Below are positions 38,716-47,774 of a stretch of 64,000 nucleotides of DNA, piece by piece. The DNA comes from Pseudidiomarina insulisalsae. GTDB taxonomy: Bacteria > Pseudomonadota > Gammaproteobacteria > Enterobacterales > Alteromonadaceae. Position 1 is the first letter of the stretch, and every line of letters starts with the position of its first letter. Location: the NCBI RefSeq assembly GCF_003987065.1, contig NZ_PIPY01000003.1, forward strand, positions 124,001 through 188,000. The letters run 5' to 3'. Made by a program: the position numbers and the translations under genes. The notes under the pieces are model-generated. The model saw only the letters and a list, made by a program, of their open reading frames with translations, had not been told where the DNA came from and searched no databases.

Positions 38716-39501
38716 TTAGTTGTTCTCCTTCTCTGCCTGCTTGCGGCGATAGGCCATTTCGTAAAGCTTGGCTTCTGTGAGAAAGAAATGAAACGCATCG
38801 ATGTTGGCTTTAATAAACCCGCGCCAACCCGACCAGATCATCTGACGGCCGAGATAAAACTTTAAAAACATCAATGGGAAAATCAGCAACAGCCGCGGCA
38901 GGCTGCAAGGGCGCCCTTGTTGCTCGCGTTGTTCGGCTTTCAGCTTGGAGTACTTATTTAGCTTGTCCATGTAGCCATGCGCGGTGTCATAGCCATAATG
39001 CTTCAGGTAAATAGGCAGATAAGCAAGCGGCGGTTCGACTTCAATATGCTCATGCACCAACACGTCGGTATTCATATGGCACTTGTCCTTGCGATAGACC
39101 CGGCGGTACTTATGGTGACGCGCCTTACGCAGGCTATGGCCCATAAAAATGTCGTCATGATGAATCCAGATGCCATTAATATCTCCCTCGGCAATGCGCT
39201 CACGGATCATCTGCAAACCGCCTTCGGGCATCACTTCATCGCCGTCAAGATTCAGAATCCAATTATGCGTGCACTGCGTGATGCCAAATTCTTTTTGCTT
39301 GGCATAGCCAGGCCAGTCATTGTGCACCACGCGGGCGCCATGCTTGGCGGCAATGGTGAGCGTGTCGTCAGTGGAGCCGGAATCAATAATGACAATCTCT
39401 TCCACCCCGCGCACACTCTCTAAGACTTCGTCTAAGTGCGCTTCTTCGTTCAATGTAATAATAAAAACACTGATAGGTGGATAATCGGTTTTTGCTGACA
39501 T
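38716..39501 (-). CDS. Glycosyltransferase family 2 (WaaE/KdtX-like)
   Basis: 261-residue GT-A fold transferase. It has ISVFIITLNEEAHLDEVLES, IVIIDSGSTDDT and the metal-binding region ILNLDGDEVM, then HHDDIFMGHSLRKA and a positively charged C-terminal amphipathic region. This is the pattern of the LPS core beta-1,4-glucosyltransferase WaaE group. I start at MSAKTDYPP, preceded by GAGG; a start further up would overlap ung. The exact sugar cannot be told. Confidence 0.85.
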   Translation of the reverse strand: MSAKTDYPPISVFIITLNEEAHLDEVLESVRGVEEIVIIDSGSTDDTLTIAAKHGARVVHNDWPGYAKQKEFGITQCTHNWILNLDGDEVMPEGGLQMIRERIAEGDINGIWIHHDDIFMGHSLRKARHHKYRRVYRKDKCHMNTDVLVHEHIEVEPPLAYLPIYLKHYGYDTAHGYMDKLNKYSKLKAEQREQQGRPCSLPRLLLIFPLMFLKFYLGRQMIWSGWRGFIKANIDAFHFFLTEAKLYEMAYRRKQAEKENN

Positions 39502-39583
39502 GCCCGGCCTCGCATTGTTACCATGAATGGCAGTTATCATACCGTAAAAAAGTGCATGACACAGCGACCAGGAGGAACCCGGC

Positions 39584-40240
39584 GTGGAAGCAAAAACAGA
39601 GCCCAACTGGCAAAGCTGTTTAGGTCCGGAAAAGCAGAAACCGTATTTTCAGCAGTTGTGGCAACGCGTCGAAGCCGAGCGGGCCGCGGGCAAGTCGATT
39701 TATCCGCCGCGCGAAGATGTATTCAATGCCTTAAAATTAACGCCCATGGCGCAGGTCAAAGTCGTCATTCTGGGGCAAGATCCCTACCATGGCCCGGGAC
39801 AGGCCCACGGGCTGTGCTTCTCAGTGCCTGAAGGTATGAAACTGCCGCCTTCATTAAAGAATATCTTTAAAGCCTTGCAGCATGACTTTCCTGACTATCA
39901 GATGCCCGACAACGGTGACTTAAGCCACTGGGCGCGCCAGGGGGTGCTGTTACTTAATACAGTTTTGACTGTGGAGGAGGGCAAAGCGCACTCGCATGCC
40001 AACTGGGGCTGGGAAACCTTTACCGATCAGGTCATCGCACAGCTGAATTACCAGCGTGAGGGCATTGTGTTTTTACTCTGGGGCGCGCATGCGCAAAAGA
40101 AGGGCGCGCTGGTCGACAGCAACCGCCATCATGTACTGACCTCAGTACATCCATCGCCGCTGTCAGCGCACCGCGGGTTTCTTACCTGCGGACACTTCCG
40201 CCGCACCAACGAACTGCTGGACAAGCCAATAGATTGGTAA
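39584..40240 (+). CDS. ung: Uracil-DNA glycosylase
   Basis: Excises uracil from DNA to begin base-excision repair. It is 218 residues (E. coli 229). The catalytic water-activating motif is [18 protein letters not shown], the uracil-binding LLLNTVLTV follows, and the leucine loop is [10 protein letters not shown]. It uses a GTG start, 8 bases after a perfect AGGAGG. It diverges from the family 2 glycosyltransferase across about 80 bases. Confidence 0.96.
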   Translation: MEAKTEPNWQSCLGPEKQKPYFQQLWQRVEAERAAGKSIYPPREDVFNALKLTPMAQVKVVILGQDPYHGPGQAHGLCFSVPEGMKLPPSLKNIFKALQHDFPDYQMPDNGDLSHWARQGVLLLNTVLTVEEGKAHSHANWGWETFTDQVIAQLNYQREGIVFLLWGAHAQKKGALVDSNRHHVLTSVHPSPLSAHRGFLTCGHFRRTNELLDKPIDW

Positions 40241-40277
40241 ACGACGTTGTTCGTGCCTTCGAATAACGAGTAACGCT

Positions 40278-40448
40278 CTAGAATTCCAGTTCGTCGAGTT
40301 CGAGGTCGAGACCGTAATCCATATCTTTAAGCTCATCGCGAAGTTTATATTTTTCTTTTAGCGCTTCAATTTCCCGCCACTTACGTTTACAACGACGTGA
40401 CTTGTTCTGTTTTGCTTCAACACCGTTTAGCTCGTCTGAATGATCCAT
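40278..40448 (-). CDS. Small DUF3545-family protein
   Basis: Short gene of 56 codons reading MDHSDELNGVEAKQNKSRRC at the start, then KRKWREIEALKEKYKLRDEL and ending LDLELDELEF. The KWREIEALK core and acidic LDELEF tail are the DUF3545 signature seen in Shewanella and Vibrio. Function unknown; a basic helix followed by an acidic tail suggests a nucleic-acid or protein-binding peptide. A perfect AGGAGG lies 5 bases before the ATG, which supports real translation. It converges with ung and diverges from suhB. Confidence 0.85.
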   Translation of the reverse strand: MDHSDELNGVEAKQNKSRRCKRKWREIEALKEKYKLRDELKDMDYGLDLELDELEF

Positions 40449-40522
40449 GGGATCCTCCTAGCTTTTTAGTTGTTATTTTAGGCATAGCGCAACACTTTAA
40501 TAACACCTGCCGGAATAAAATA

Positions 40523-40607
40523 CAAGAGCGTTCTTCGTTATTAGATACTGGATATTGGTAAACAGCGAAAACGAATATCCAGTATCTAATAACCAACAAC
40601 GCTCTTG
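40523..40607. repeat. Heptad palindrome R4 (DUF3545-suhB)
   Basis: Outer arms CAAGAGCGTT (40523-40532) and AACGCTCTTG (40598-40607) are perfect complements. Inner arms TTATTAGATACTGGATATT and AATATCCAGTATCTAATAA are also near-perfect. The copy lies between two divergent genes, unlike the others. Its right end continues TTGCCTTTCA, which is repeated 19 bases later where it forms the suhB -35 box. Confidence 0.85.
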
Positions 40608-40623
40608 CCTTTCAATAACGGTT

Positions 40624-40652
40624 TTGCCTTTCACGAGCGAAGCGAGTATACT
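40624..40652 (+). promoter_or_regulatory. Sigma-70 promoter for suhB
   Basis: TTGCCT (40624-40629) and TATACT (40647-40652) are exactly 17 bases apart, about 45 bases before the suhB ATG. The -35 lies in a second copy of the TTGCCTTTCA sequence that ends repeat R4. Confidence 0.65.
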
Positions 40653-40695
40653 CCGCGGCCACAAAATTGTTCTTTCACAGCACAGGTATATTGGT

Positions 40696-41496
40696 ATGCA
40701 TCCCATGTTAAACATCGCGGTGCGCGCAGCGCGTGCGGCCGGCAAAATTTTGACCAAGAACTTTGGCGTTGAAGCTGACTTCAATGTTCAGGCCAAAAGT
40801 CAGCACGATTTCGTCAGCGAAATCGACAAAGCTGCCGAGCAAGCGATCATTCGTACAATTCAAAAAACGTACCCCGACCACAGCATTCTTGCTGAAGAAA
40901 GCGGCGCGTTAGAAGGGAAGACGCCGGAGCATCAGTGGATTATTGACCCGCTGGATGGCACCACCAATTACCTGCGCGGTATCCCTCACTTCGCTATTTC
41001 TATTGCGTATCTACACAAAGGCTCAGTGCAAGCGGCGGTTGTCTATGACCCGCTGCGTGAAGAGCTGTTCTCTGCCACCAAAGGCGGTGGCGCGCAGTTA
41101 AATGGCAAGCGCATCCGCGTCACCAAACAACGGGATTTGAACGGAGCCTTACTGGCTACTGGCTTCCCGTTTAAACGCAAAGACCTGATGGAGAATTATC
41201 AGGCGGTATTTGCCGCGTTATTTGAGCAAACTTCGGACATGCGTCGCGCTGGCGCAGCGGCACTGGATCTTGCCTACGTAGCAGCAGGCCGCATGGACGG
41301 CTTCTGGGAATTCAGCCTGCAGCCATGGGATATTGCCGCGGGCAACCTGATTGTGCGTGAGGCAGGTGGTTTGGTAACCGATTTTAAAGGCGGCCATGAC
41401 TACATGCAAAATGGCCATACCGTCGCTGGTAACCCGAAAGTTGTGCAGAATCTGCTTAGCAAAGCACGTCCGCACTTACCGGCAAGCATGAAGTAA
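40696..41496 (+). CDS. suhB: Inositol-1-monophosphatase SuhB
   Basis: Magnesium-dependent phosphatase that also joins the rRNA transcription antitermination complex. It is 266 residues (E. coli 267), starting [17 protein letters not shown]. Metal-binding motifs are [21 protein letters not shown] and the C-terminal [15 protein letters not shown]. The start is set by homology; the frame is open upstream through repeat R4 and the promoter. trmJ begins 5 bases after the stop, so they share a transcript. Confidence 0.96.
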   Translation: MHPMLNIAVRAARAAGKILTKNFGVEADFNVQAKSQHDFVSEIDKAAEQAIIRTIQKTYPDHSILAEESGALEGKTPEHQWIIDPLDGTTNYLRGIPHFAISIAYLHKGSVQAAVVYDPLREELFSATKGGGAQLNGKRIRVTKQRDLNGALLATGFPFKRKDLMENYQAVFAALFEQTSDMRRAGAAALDLAYVAAGRMDGFWEFSLQPWDIAAGNLIVREAGGLVTDFKGGHDYMQNGHTVAGNPKVVQNLLSKARPHLPASMK

Positions 41497-41501
41497 CAGC
41501 A

Positions 41502-42233
41502 ATGTCAGATAACAGCTTAGCGAACCTTCGCATCATCCTGGTCAACACCTCGCATACCGGCAATATCGGCTCCGTCGCCCGCGCCATGAAAACCATGGGA
41601 TTGTCGGAGTTGACCTTAGTTGATCCAGTGCAGAAGCCGGACAGTCACGCCTCGGCTTTGGCCGCAGGCGCTACCGACGTGCTGCAACGCGCGCAGATTG
41701 TTAGCACCTTAAGCGAAGCCATTCACGACTGTGGCATGGTCATCGGCACCAGCGCCCGCAACCGCACCCTCGACTGGCCCTTACTGGGCCCCCGCGAGGC
41801 GGCGGCGCAAGCCCTTGCCGAGAGCCAGAATCACAAGGTCGCACTGGTATTTGGCCGCGAAAGCAGTGGCTTAACGAACGAAGAGCTGCAGCAGTGTACC
41901 CATCATGTGCATATTCCGACCAACCCGGATTACAGCTCGCTGAATCTTGCCATGGCGGTACAGACCCTGGCTTATGAAGTGCGCATGCAATGGCTGGAAG
42001 CAGACAAACTGCCGCAAGCCGCCGAAAGTGAGTACCCGCTTACCGAAGACCTCGAGCGTTTTTACGTACACCTGGAAAGCACTTTAAAAGACACTGGTTT
42101 CATTATTAAGAATCATCAGGGCCAGGTAATGGCCAAGTTGCGTCGTTTGTTTACGCGGGCACGGCCGGAGGCGAATGAGCTCAATATCCTCCGCGGCATC
42201 CTCGCCTCAGTCGACAAACAGCAAAAGCGTTAG
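41502..42233 (+). CDS. trmJ: tRNA Cm32/Um32 methyltransferase TrmJ
   Basis: SPOUT-class 2'-O-methyltransferase acting on position 32 of tRNA, 243 residues. It has the N-terminal [25 protein letters not shown] (in part), the knot motifs [18 protein letters not shown] and [22 protein letters not shown]. The last codons (QQKR and stop) lie in a GCAAAAGCGTTAG stretch that matches the left end of the heptad palindrome, so repeat DNA appears to form the end of the coding region. In E. coli trmJ likewise precedes iscR. Confidence 0.94.
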   Translation: MSDNSLANLRIILVNTSHTGNIGSVARAMKTMGLSELTLVDPVQKPDSHASALAAGATDVLQRAQIVSTLSEAIHDCGMVIGTSARNRTLDWPLLGPREAAAQALAESQNHKVALVFGRESSGLTNEELQQCTHHVHIPTNPDYSSLNLAMAVQTLAYEVRMQWLEADKLPQAAESEYPLTEDLERFYVHLESTLKDTGFIIKNHQGQVMAKLRRLFTRARPEANELNILRGILASVDKQQKR

Positions 42234-42243
42234 TGGATAAAAA

Positions 42244-42320
42244 GCAAAAGCGTTACTGGATATTGGATACTGGATATTAGCAGCCACTATCCAGTATCCA
42301 ATATCCAGTAACGCTCTTGC
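42244..42320 (+). repeat. Heptad palindrome R5 (trmJ-iscR)
   Basis: The cleanest copy: 42250-42276 and 42288-42314 are perfect 27-bp complementary arms of three 7-base units, with an 11-base loop, enclosed by GCAAAAGCGTTA and TAACGCTCTTGC. A partial extra left end, GCAAAAGCGTTAGTGG, lies at 42221-42236 over the trmJ stop codon. Confidence 0.9.
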
Positions 42321-42333
42321 TCTTGTTTTGTGA

Positions 42334-42366
42334 ATACTTGACTAAAATAGTCGGGAATGCGAAAAT
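42334..42366 (+). promoter_or_regulatory. IscR type 1 site and promoter of the isc operon
   Basis: 42334-42358 reads ATACTTGACTAAAATAGTC and GGGAAT, matching 24 of 25 positions of the type 1 IscR consensus as I recall it (ATASYYGACTR, WWW, YAGTCRRSTAT). TTGACT (42338-42343) can serve as a -35, with GAAAAT (42361-42366) as -10 at 17 bases. [2Fe-2S]-IscR would cover the -35 and repress, giving the usual iron-sulfur feedback. Confidence 0.8.
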
Positions 42367-42395
42367 TACGGCATCACTAAGGAGGAAACAAAGCT

Positions 42396-42884
42396 ATGCG
42401 CTTAACCTCAAAAGGGCGATATGCCGTAACCGCAATGCTCGACGTTGCGTTGCATACAGAACAAGGCCCCGTGCCGTTGGCGGATATTTCCGAACGGCAG
42501 GGAATTTCACTTAGCTATCTTGAACAATTGTTCGCGCGTTTGCGTAAGCAAGGACTCGTGAGCAGCGTTCGTGGTCCGGGCGGTGGTTACCGGTTGGGTC
42601 ATGCGCCGCACGAGATTTCAATTAGCGCGGTGATTCAGGCGGTTGACGAGAGTATTGATGCCACGCGTTGTGGCGGTAAGGGTGGTTGCCAGGGCGGCAG
42701 CCGTTGCCTGACCCACTCGTTATGGTCGGACTTAAGCGACCGCATTGAAGATTTTTTAGCAAATATAAGTCTGGCTGAGCTGGTCAAGCAGCGCGATATC
42801 AGCGAAGTCGCTGAACGTCAGAATGCTCAGGTAGCAGAACAGAAAAAACGCGAGCAACAAATTGCACTGAATTGTCAGTTATAA
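42396..42884 (+). CDS. iscR: Iron-sulfur cluster regulator IscR
   Basis: Rrf2-family winged-helix repressor of 162 residues, same length as E. coli. The DNA-binding part begins [20 protein letters not shown], and [20 protein letters not shown] is the recognition region. The [2Fe-2S] ligands are the three cysteines in [24 protein letters not shown] precedes the start by about 9 bases. A type 1 IscR site lies in its own promoter, so it represses the whole operon when clusters are plentiful. Confidence 0.97.
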   Translation: MRLTSKGRYAVTAMLDVALHTEQGPVPLADISERQGISLSYLEQLFARLRKQGLVSSVRGPGGGYRLGHAPHEISISAVIQAVDESIDATRCGGKGGCQGGSRCLTHSLWSDLSDRIEDFLANISLAELVKQRDISEVAERQNAQVAEQKKREQQIALNCQL

Positions 42885-42914
42885 GAAGTCTGACAACGTA
42901 AGGAGTAGCACCGA

Positions 42915-44129
42915 ATGAAATTACCAATTTATTTTGACTACGCAGCAACCACTCCGGTTGACCCGCGTGTAGCCGAAAAAATGATGCAATACCTCACGCC
43001 AGACGGTCAGTTTGGTAACCCTGCGTCACGTTCGCATCGCTTTGGCTGGCAGGCCGAAGAAGCCGTTGACGTCGCGCGTAATCAGATCGCCGAGCTGGTC
43101 AATGCGGACCCGCGTGAAATTGTATTCACCTCAGGTGCTACCGAGTCAGACAACCTGGCCATTAAAGGCGCAGCTGAGTTTTACCAGAAAAAAGGTAAGC
43201 ATATTATTACGGTGAAGACCGAGCATAAAGCCGTGCTGGATACCTGTCGTCAGCTTGAGCGTGAAGGTTTTGAAGTGACCTATCTTGACGTGAAAGAAGA
43301 CGGTCTGATTGACCTTGACGCCTTCAAGCAAGCGTTACGCGACGACACTGTAGTGGTGAGCGTGATGCACGTGAACAACGAAATTGGCGTTATTCAGGAC
43401 ATCGAAACCATCGGTAACCTGTGCCGCGAAAACAAAACCATTTTCCACGTCGATGCCGCGCAGAGTGCTGGCAAAATCGATATCGACCTGCAAAATCTGC
43501 CAGTCGATCTGATGAGCTTCTCCGGCCACAAAATGTACGGCCCGAAAGGCATTGGCGCACTTTATGTACGTCGCCGTCCACGTATCCGTCTGAATGCACA
43601 GATGCACGGCGGTGGTCATGAGCGTGGTATGCGTTCAGGTACCCTGGCGACCCACCAAATTGTTGGCATGGGTGAAGCCGCGCGTATCGCCAAAGAAGAA
43701 ATGGCGGCCGAACGCGAGCGTTTCCGTGCCTTACGTGAGCGCCTGTGGAATGGCGTAAAAGATATCGAAGAAGTGTACGTGAACGGTTCTCAGGACCACG
43801 GCGTACCGCATATCTTCAACATCAGTTTTAACTTCGTTGAAGGCGAAAGCCTGATCATGGCGTTGAAAGACCTGGCGGTTTCTTCAGGTTCCGCCTGTAC
43901 CTCGGCCAGTCTTGAGCCATCGTATGTATTGCGTGCCTTAGGTCGCAACGACGAATTAGCACATAGCTCCATTCGTTTTAGCTTTGGCCGGTTTACCACC
44001 GAAGAAGAAGTTGATTATGCAGTTAAGCAAATTCAGCAATCCATTGGTCGCTTGCGCGACATGTCACCCCTTTGGGAAATGTACAAAGACGGCGTTGATT
44101 TAGAAAGCGTCGAGTGGGTGGCACACTAA
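42915..44129 (+). CDS. iscS: Cysteine desulfurase IscS
   Basis: PLP enzyme that removes sulfur from cysteine and passes it to IscU, TusA and ThiI. It is 404 residues, as in E. coli. It begins [17 protein letters not shown]; the PLP lysine is in [12 protein letters not shown]; the mobile catalytic cysteine is in [14 protein letters not shown]. It lies 30 bases after iscR. It may also serve CsdE-type sulfur transfer, since csdA is not nearby. Confidence 0.98.
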   Translation: MKLPIYFDYAATTPVDPRVAEKMMQYLTPDGQFGNPASRSHRFGWQAEEAVDVARNQIAELVNADPREIVFTSGATESDNLAIKGAAEFYQKKGKHIITVKTEHKAVLDTCRQLEREGFEVTYLDVKEDGLIDLDAFKQALRDDTVVVSVMHVNNEIGVIQDIETIGNLCRENKTIFHVDAAQSAGKIDIDLQNLPVDLMSFSGHKMYGPKGIGALYVRRRPRIRLNAQMHGGGHERGMRSGTLATHQIVGMGEAARIAKEEMAAERERFRALRERLWNGVKDIEEVYVNGSQDHGVPHIFNISFNFVEGESLIMALKDLAVSSGSACTSASLEPSYVLRALGRNDELAHSSIRFSFGRFTTEEEVDYAVKQIQQSIGRLRDMSPLWEMYKDGVDLESVEWVAH

Positions 44130-44144
44130 GAGAGGTGAAGTGTT

Positions 44145-44528
44145 ATGGCATATAGTGAAAAAGTAATCGACCATTATGAAAACCCGCGGAACGTGGGCGG
44201 CTTTGACAAAAATGACCCGTCTATCGCGACCGGTATGGTCGGCGCGCCTGCATGTGGCGACGTGATGAAGTTACAGCTGAAAATTAATGACGCTGGCATT
44301 ATTGAAGACGCCAAGTTTAAAACCTACGGTTGCGGCTCTGCCATTGCGTCAAGCTCGTTGGTGACCGAGTGGGTGAAAGGCAAGTCAATTGAAGAAGCGT
44401 CACAGCTGAAGAACACGCAGATTGCCGAAGAACTCGCGCTGCCACCAGTGAAAATTCACTGTTCAATTCTGGCAGAAGACGCAATTAAAGCTGCTTTGGA
44501 AGACTACAAGAAAAAGCACACGAGTTAA
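44145..44528 (+). CDS. iscU: Fe-S cluster scaffold IscU
   Basis: Scaffold on which the nascent [2Fe-2S] cluster is built, 127 residues. The three ligand cysteines are in GAPACGDVMKL, KTYGCGSAIASS and KIHCSILAEDAI, with Asp in the first motif. The HscA-binding motif LPPVK is visible just before the third cysteine. It is 15 bases after iscS, in the normal operon order. Confidence 0.98.
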   Translation: MAYSEKVIDHYENPRNVGGFDKNDPSIATGMVGAPACGDVMKLQLKINDAGIIEDAKFKTYGCGSAIASSSLVTEWVKGKSIEEASQLKNTQIAEELALPPVKIHCSILAEDAIKAALEDYKKKHTS

Positions 44529-44561
44529 TTGACGCTGGGTAACGTACGAAAAGAGGCAGTA

Positions 44562-44885
44562 ATGGCAATTACCATGACCGAAGCGGCCGCTCAACGAGCG
44601 CGGTCGTTTCTGGAACAACGTGGCAAAGGCGAGGGCATCCGTTTAGGCGTGAAAACCACCGGATGCTCAGGGCTTGCCTATGTAATGGAATTCGTTGACG
44701 AAATTGATGAAACCGACACCGTCTTTGAAGAAAAAGGCGTGAAAATTATTATCGATGGTAAAAGCTTAGTGTACCTTGATGGCACCGAGCTTGATTTCGT
44801 TAAAGAAGGCCTGAACGAAGGCTTTGAGTTTAACAACCCCAACGCCAAAGGCGAGTGTGGTTGTGGTGAGAGTTTTAACGTCTGA
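44562..44885 (+). CDS. iscA: A-type Fe-S carrier IscA
   Basis: Carrier of 107 residues, the exact E. coli length, that delivers clusters to apo-proteins. The conserved cysteines are in [10 protein letters not shown] and the C-terminal [12 protein letters not shown] start at [13 protein letters not shown], 5 bases after AGAGG; the frame is open back to the iscU stop through a TTG, which is unlikely to be used. Confidence 0.97.
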   Translation: MAITMTEAAAQRARSFLEQRGKGEGIRLGVKTTGCSGLAYVMEFVDEIDETDTVFEEKGVKIIIDGKSLVYLDGTELDFVKEGLNEGFEFNNPNAKGECGCGESFNV

Positions 44886-44887
44886 CC

Positions 44888-45388
44888 ATGAATCATTTCG
44901 AGCTTTTCGATATTCCTACTGCTTACGACCTTGATCTGGCCGAGCTGCAGCAGCGCTACCGCAAGTTGCAGCAAGCTTTGCATCCTGACCGTCATGCCGC
45001 CGGCAGCGAGCGCGACAAACTGCTGGCGGTGCAGCGTACCGCACAGCTGAACGACGCTTATCAGACGCTGCGTTCTCCGCTGGCCCGGGCCGAGTACCTG
45101 TTGTCCTTGCGCGGCGTCGACATGCAGCACGAGCAAAAAACCTTACAGGATCCTGAATTCCTGATGGCACAAATGGAATGGCGTGAACGCGTCGAAGAGC
45201 TCGACGCCACTGATTTCACCGCCATGGACGCCGCCTACACTGAGCTGGCCGAACAAACGGCGCAGCTGCAGGCGGAACTCGAGCGTCTGATCAAAGCAGA
45301 CGCCAATGGCGACGCGGCAGACACCATTCGTAAGTTGAAATTTATGCACAAATTACGCAGTGAGCTCGAAGCTCTGGAGGAAATGTAG
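44888..45388 (+). CDS. hscB: Co-chaperone HscB
   Basis: J-domain protein of 166 residues that brings IscU to HscA and stimulates its ATPase. The J domain (about 1-75) carries the essential HPD in LHPDRHAAGSE. The C-terminal three-helix bundle binds IscU. It begins 2 bases after the iscA stop. The 60-base gap before hscA contains no clear terminator. Confidence 0.96.
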   Translation: MNHFELFDIPTAYDLDLAELQQRYRKLQQALHPDRHAAGSERDKLLAVQRTAQLNDAYQTLRSPLARAEYLLSLRGVDMQHEQKTLQDPEFLMAQMEWRERVEELDATDFTAMDAAYTELAEQTAQLQAELERLIKADANGDAADTIRKLKFMHKLRSELEALEEM

Positions 45389-45448
45389 GCGTCGTTTTGT
45401 GACGCGGCCTGCCCTCCATCAGCGTAGCCAGCAAACAACGAGGTATTA

Positions 45449-47332
45449 ATGGCACTTTTGCAAATCGCAGAGCCCGGGCAAAGCACCGCGCCGCATCAAC
45501 ATCGCCTGGCGGCAGGTATTGATCTGGGCACCACGAACTCACTGGTTGCGACCGTCCGTAGCGGCGAAGCGCAAGTTCTGCGTGATGAACAAGACCGCGC
45601 AATTTTGCCCTCGGTTGTCTACTACGGTGCCGACGAAGTCGCCGTGGGGCATGCAGCGCTTGCCAAGCATGATGATGCTTCTGTCGCAACCGAAGACACC
45701 ATTGTCTCGGTGAAACGCTTCATTGGCCGTACCGTGGCCGACGTGAAGCGCAACTTTGCCAATTTACCCTACCGCATGAGCGAAACCGATAACGGCGTGC
45801 CGGTGTTTCATACCGCTGCCGGCGCGCGCAATGCGATTGAAGTGTCGGCCGATATTCTGCGCTCCCTGTCGGCGCGTGCCCAGGCGGCACTTGGCGGCGA
45901 ACTGACCGGTGTGGTCATTACCGTGCCCGCTTATTTTGATGATGCTCAACGCCAGAGCACCAAAGACGCGGCACAGTTGGCCGGCCTGAACGTCTTACGT
46001 TTACTGAATGAACCCACCGCAGCCGCGGTTGCCTACGGTCTGGATACCGGTCGTGAAGGTTTGATTGCCGTTTACGATTTAGGTGGCGGTACCTTCGATA
46101 TCTCCATTTTACGCCTGCAGGGCGGGGTGTTTGAGGTACTGGCGACCGGTGGTGACAGTGCCCTGGGCGGCGACGATTTCGATCAACTTATCGTCGCGCA
46201 CCTGAAGCAGGAGTGGGAGTTGGACGACGATGTTCCGGCACGACTGGAGCGTTCACTCATTAACGCTGCCAAGCACGCCAAAGAAGCCTTAACCGACGCC
46301 GACGAAGTCTCGGTAGAAGTAGCCCGTAGTTCTACTACGGGTGATGCCAGCTACAACACCACATTAACACGTTTGAAGCTTAACGAACTCATCGAACCCT
46401 TAGTCCGCCGCACGCTGGTCAGTTGCCGCCGCGCTTTGAAAGACGCCGAAGTCGATGCCGCTGAAGTGCTCGATGTGGTGATGGTGGGCGGCTCAACCCG
46501 GGTTCCGCGAGTGCGTGAAGCCGTGGGCGAGTTTTTCGGTCGCGAGCCGCTGACTTCGATTGACCCGGATGAAGTGGTGGCCATTGGCGCAGCGATTCAG
46601 GCCGATATTCTGGCTGGTAACAAGCCCGACTCCGACATGTTGCTGCTTGATGTCATTCCCCTGTCACTAGGTCTGGAAACCATGGGTGGCCTGGTCGAGA
46701 AAGTAATTTCCCGCAATACCACAATTCCTGTTGCGAAAGCCCAGGAATTTACCACCTTTAAAGACGGTCAGACCGCGATGATGATCCACGTGGTGCAGGG
46801 CGAGCGCGAACTGGTGGACGACTGCCGCTCGTTGGCACGCTTTGTACTGACCGATATTCCGCCAATGGCTGCAGGCGCCGCGCACATTCGCGTGACCTTC
46901 CAGGTCGATGCCGATGGCCTGTTGAGTGTTACCGCCATGGAAAAATCAAGCGGAGTAAGCGCGTCGATTCAGGTGAAGCCATCGTATGGCTTGAATGATG
47001 AAGACATTACCACCATGATCCAGTCATCCATGACCAATGCCAAAGAAGATATGGCCGCGCGCATGTTGCGCGAACAGCAGGTTGAGGCCGACCGCGTATT
47101 GGAAGCATTGAGCAGTGCCCTGGCAGTTGACGGCGATTTGCTTGACGAGTCCGAGCGCGCACGTCTGGATGAGGCAATGGACGCTTTGCGTGTCGCTCGT
47201 GCCGGCACCGAAGCTGAAGCCATCGAAAAAGCGATTGAAGCTGTCGATAAAGCAAGTGAAGACTTTGCCGCACGGCGTATGGACGCCGGCATTCGCAAAG
47301 CCTTGTCTGGCAGCAACGTAAACGAACTTTAA
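45449..47332 (+). CDS. hscA: Fe-S chaperone HscA carrying an in-frame REP hairpin
   Basis: Hsp70-class chaperone that releases clusters from IscU by ATP-driven binding of its LPPVK motif. It is 627 residues against 616 in E. coli. ATPase motifs are [28 protein letters not shown] and [14 protein letters not shown]. Around residues 290-305 the alignment with E. coli gains about 8 residues, read [15 protein letters not shown], encoded by a GTAG-headed REP hairpin at 46319-46341. The frame is intact, so the insertion is tolerated in a surface segment of the ATPase domain just before [13 protein letters not shown]. Confidence 0.96.
   Translation: MALLQIAEPGQSTAPHQHRLAAGIDLGTTNSLVATVRSGEAQVLRDEQDRAILPSVVYYGADEVAVGHAALAKHDDASVATEDTIVSVKRFIGRTVADVKRNFANLPYRMSETDNGVPVFHTAAGARNAIEVSADILRSLSARAQAALGGELTGVVITVPAYFDDAQRQSTKDAAQLAGLNVLRLLNEPTAAAVAYGLDTGREGLIAVYDLGGGTFDISILRLQGGVFEVLATGGDSALGGDDFDQLIVAHLKQEWELDDDVPARLERSLINAAKHAKEALTDADEVSVEVARSSTTGDASYNTTLTRLKLNELIEPLVRRTLVSCRRALKDAEVDAAEVLDVVMVGGSTRVPRVREAVGEFFGREPLTSIDPDEVVAIGAAIQADILAGNKPDSDMLLLDVIPLSLGLETMGGLVEKVISRNTTIPVAKAQEFTTFKDGQTAMMIHVVQGERELVDDCRSLARFVLTDIPPMAAGAAHIRVTFQVDADGLLSVTAMEKSSGVSASIQVKPSYGLNDEDITTMIQSSMTNAKEDMAARMLREQQVEADRVLEALSSALAVDGDLLDESERARLDEAMDALRVARAGTEAEAIEKAIEAVDKASEDFAARRMDAGIRKALSGSNVNEL
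46319..46341 (+). repeat. REP hairpin inside hscA, copy 3
   Basis: GTAGCCCGTAG, TTCTA, CTACGGG, identical to copy 5 at 62799 over the hairpin. It is read in frame as VARSSTTG. The following GATGCCAGCTAC is also shared with the sequence downstream of copy 5, at a different spacing. Confidence 0.85.
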
Positions 47333-47344
47333 CGAGGAAAGACA

Positions 47345-47683
47345 ATGCCACAAATCGTATTCTTACCGCATGAAGAACTCTGCCCTGAGGGTGCTGCTAT
47401 AGAAGCTGCAGACGGCGAGAGCGTGCTGGATGTTGCGTTGAAAAATGGTATTGGTATCGAGCATGCCTGTGAGAAAGTCTGCGCTTGCACCACCTGCCAC
47501 GTGTACATCCGCGAAGGCTATGACTCACTGGCCGAAATCAACGACAACGAAGACGACATGCTCGACAAAGCCTGGGGCCTCGACCCCGACTCACGCTTAA
47601 GCTGCCAGGCCAAAGTCAATGGCGAAGACCTCGTCGTCGAAATCCCCAAATACACCATCAACATGGTCAAAGAAAACCACTAA
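47345..47683 (+). CDS. fdx: [2Fe-2S] ferredoxin Fdx
   Basis: Electron donor for cluster assembly on IscU, 112 residues (E. coli 111). Ligand cysteines lie in EHACEKVCACTTCHVYI and the distal LSCQAKV. It ends the isc operon. IscX, which often follows fdx, is absent here; a GC-rich hairpin repeat comes next instead. Confidence 0.97.
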   Translation: MPQIVFLPHEELCPEGAAIEAADGESVLDVALKNGIGIEHACEKVCACTTCHVYIREGYDSLAEINDNEDDMLDKAWGLDPDSRLSCQAKVNGEDLVVEIPKYTINMVKENH

Positions 47684-47745
47684 GCCAGCAGGGGCAGCCC
47701 TCGCTGCTACCAGCAACTAAAAAAGAGAGGGCTGCCCTCTCTTTT
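47684..47745. terminator. Repeat E and bidirectional terminator after fdx
   Basis: CCAGCAGGGGCAGCCC (from 47686) matches the GC-rich repeat found around the frameshifted gene at 33.4-33.7 kb. It is followed by AGAGAGGGC (47724-47732) pairing with GCCCTCTCT (47734-47742), flanked by an A tract on the left and seven T on the right, so it should terminate both fdx and the convergent msrA transcript. Confidence 0.8.
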
Positions 47746-47774
47746 TTTGTGCCCGATTTTCGCGACCTCTGCCC

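Noticed and set aside
40260-40280. TAACGAGTAACGCTCTAG resembling a palindrome end after ung
   Set aside because: Only about 10 bases match the right end and there is no left arm, so it is not counted as a copy.
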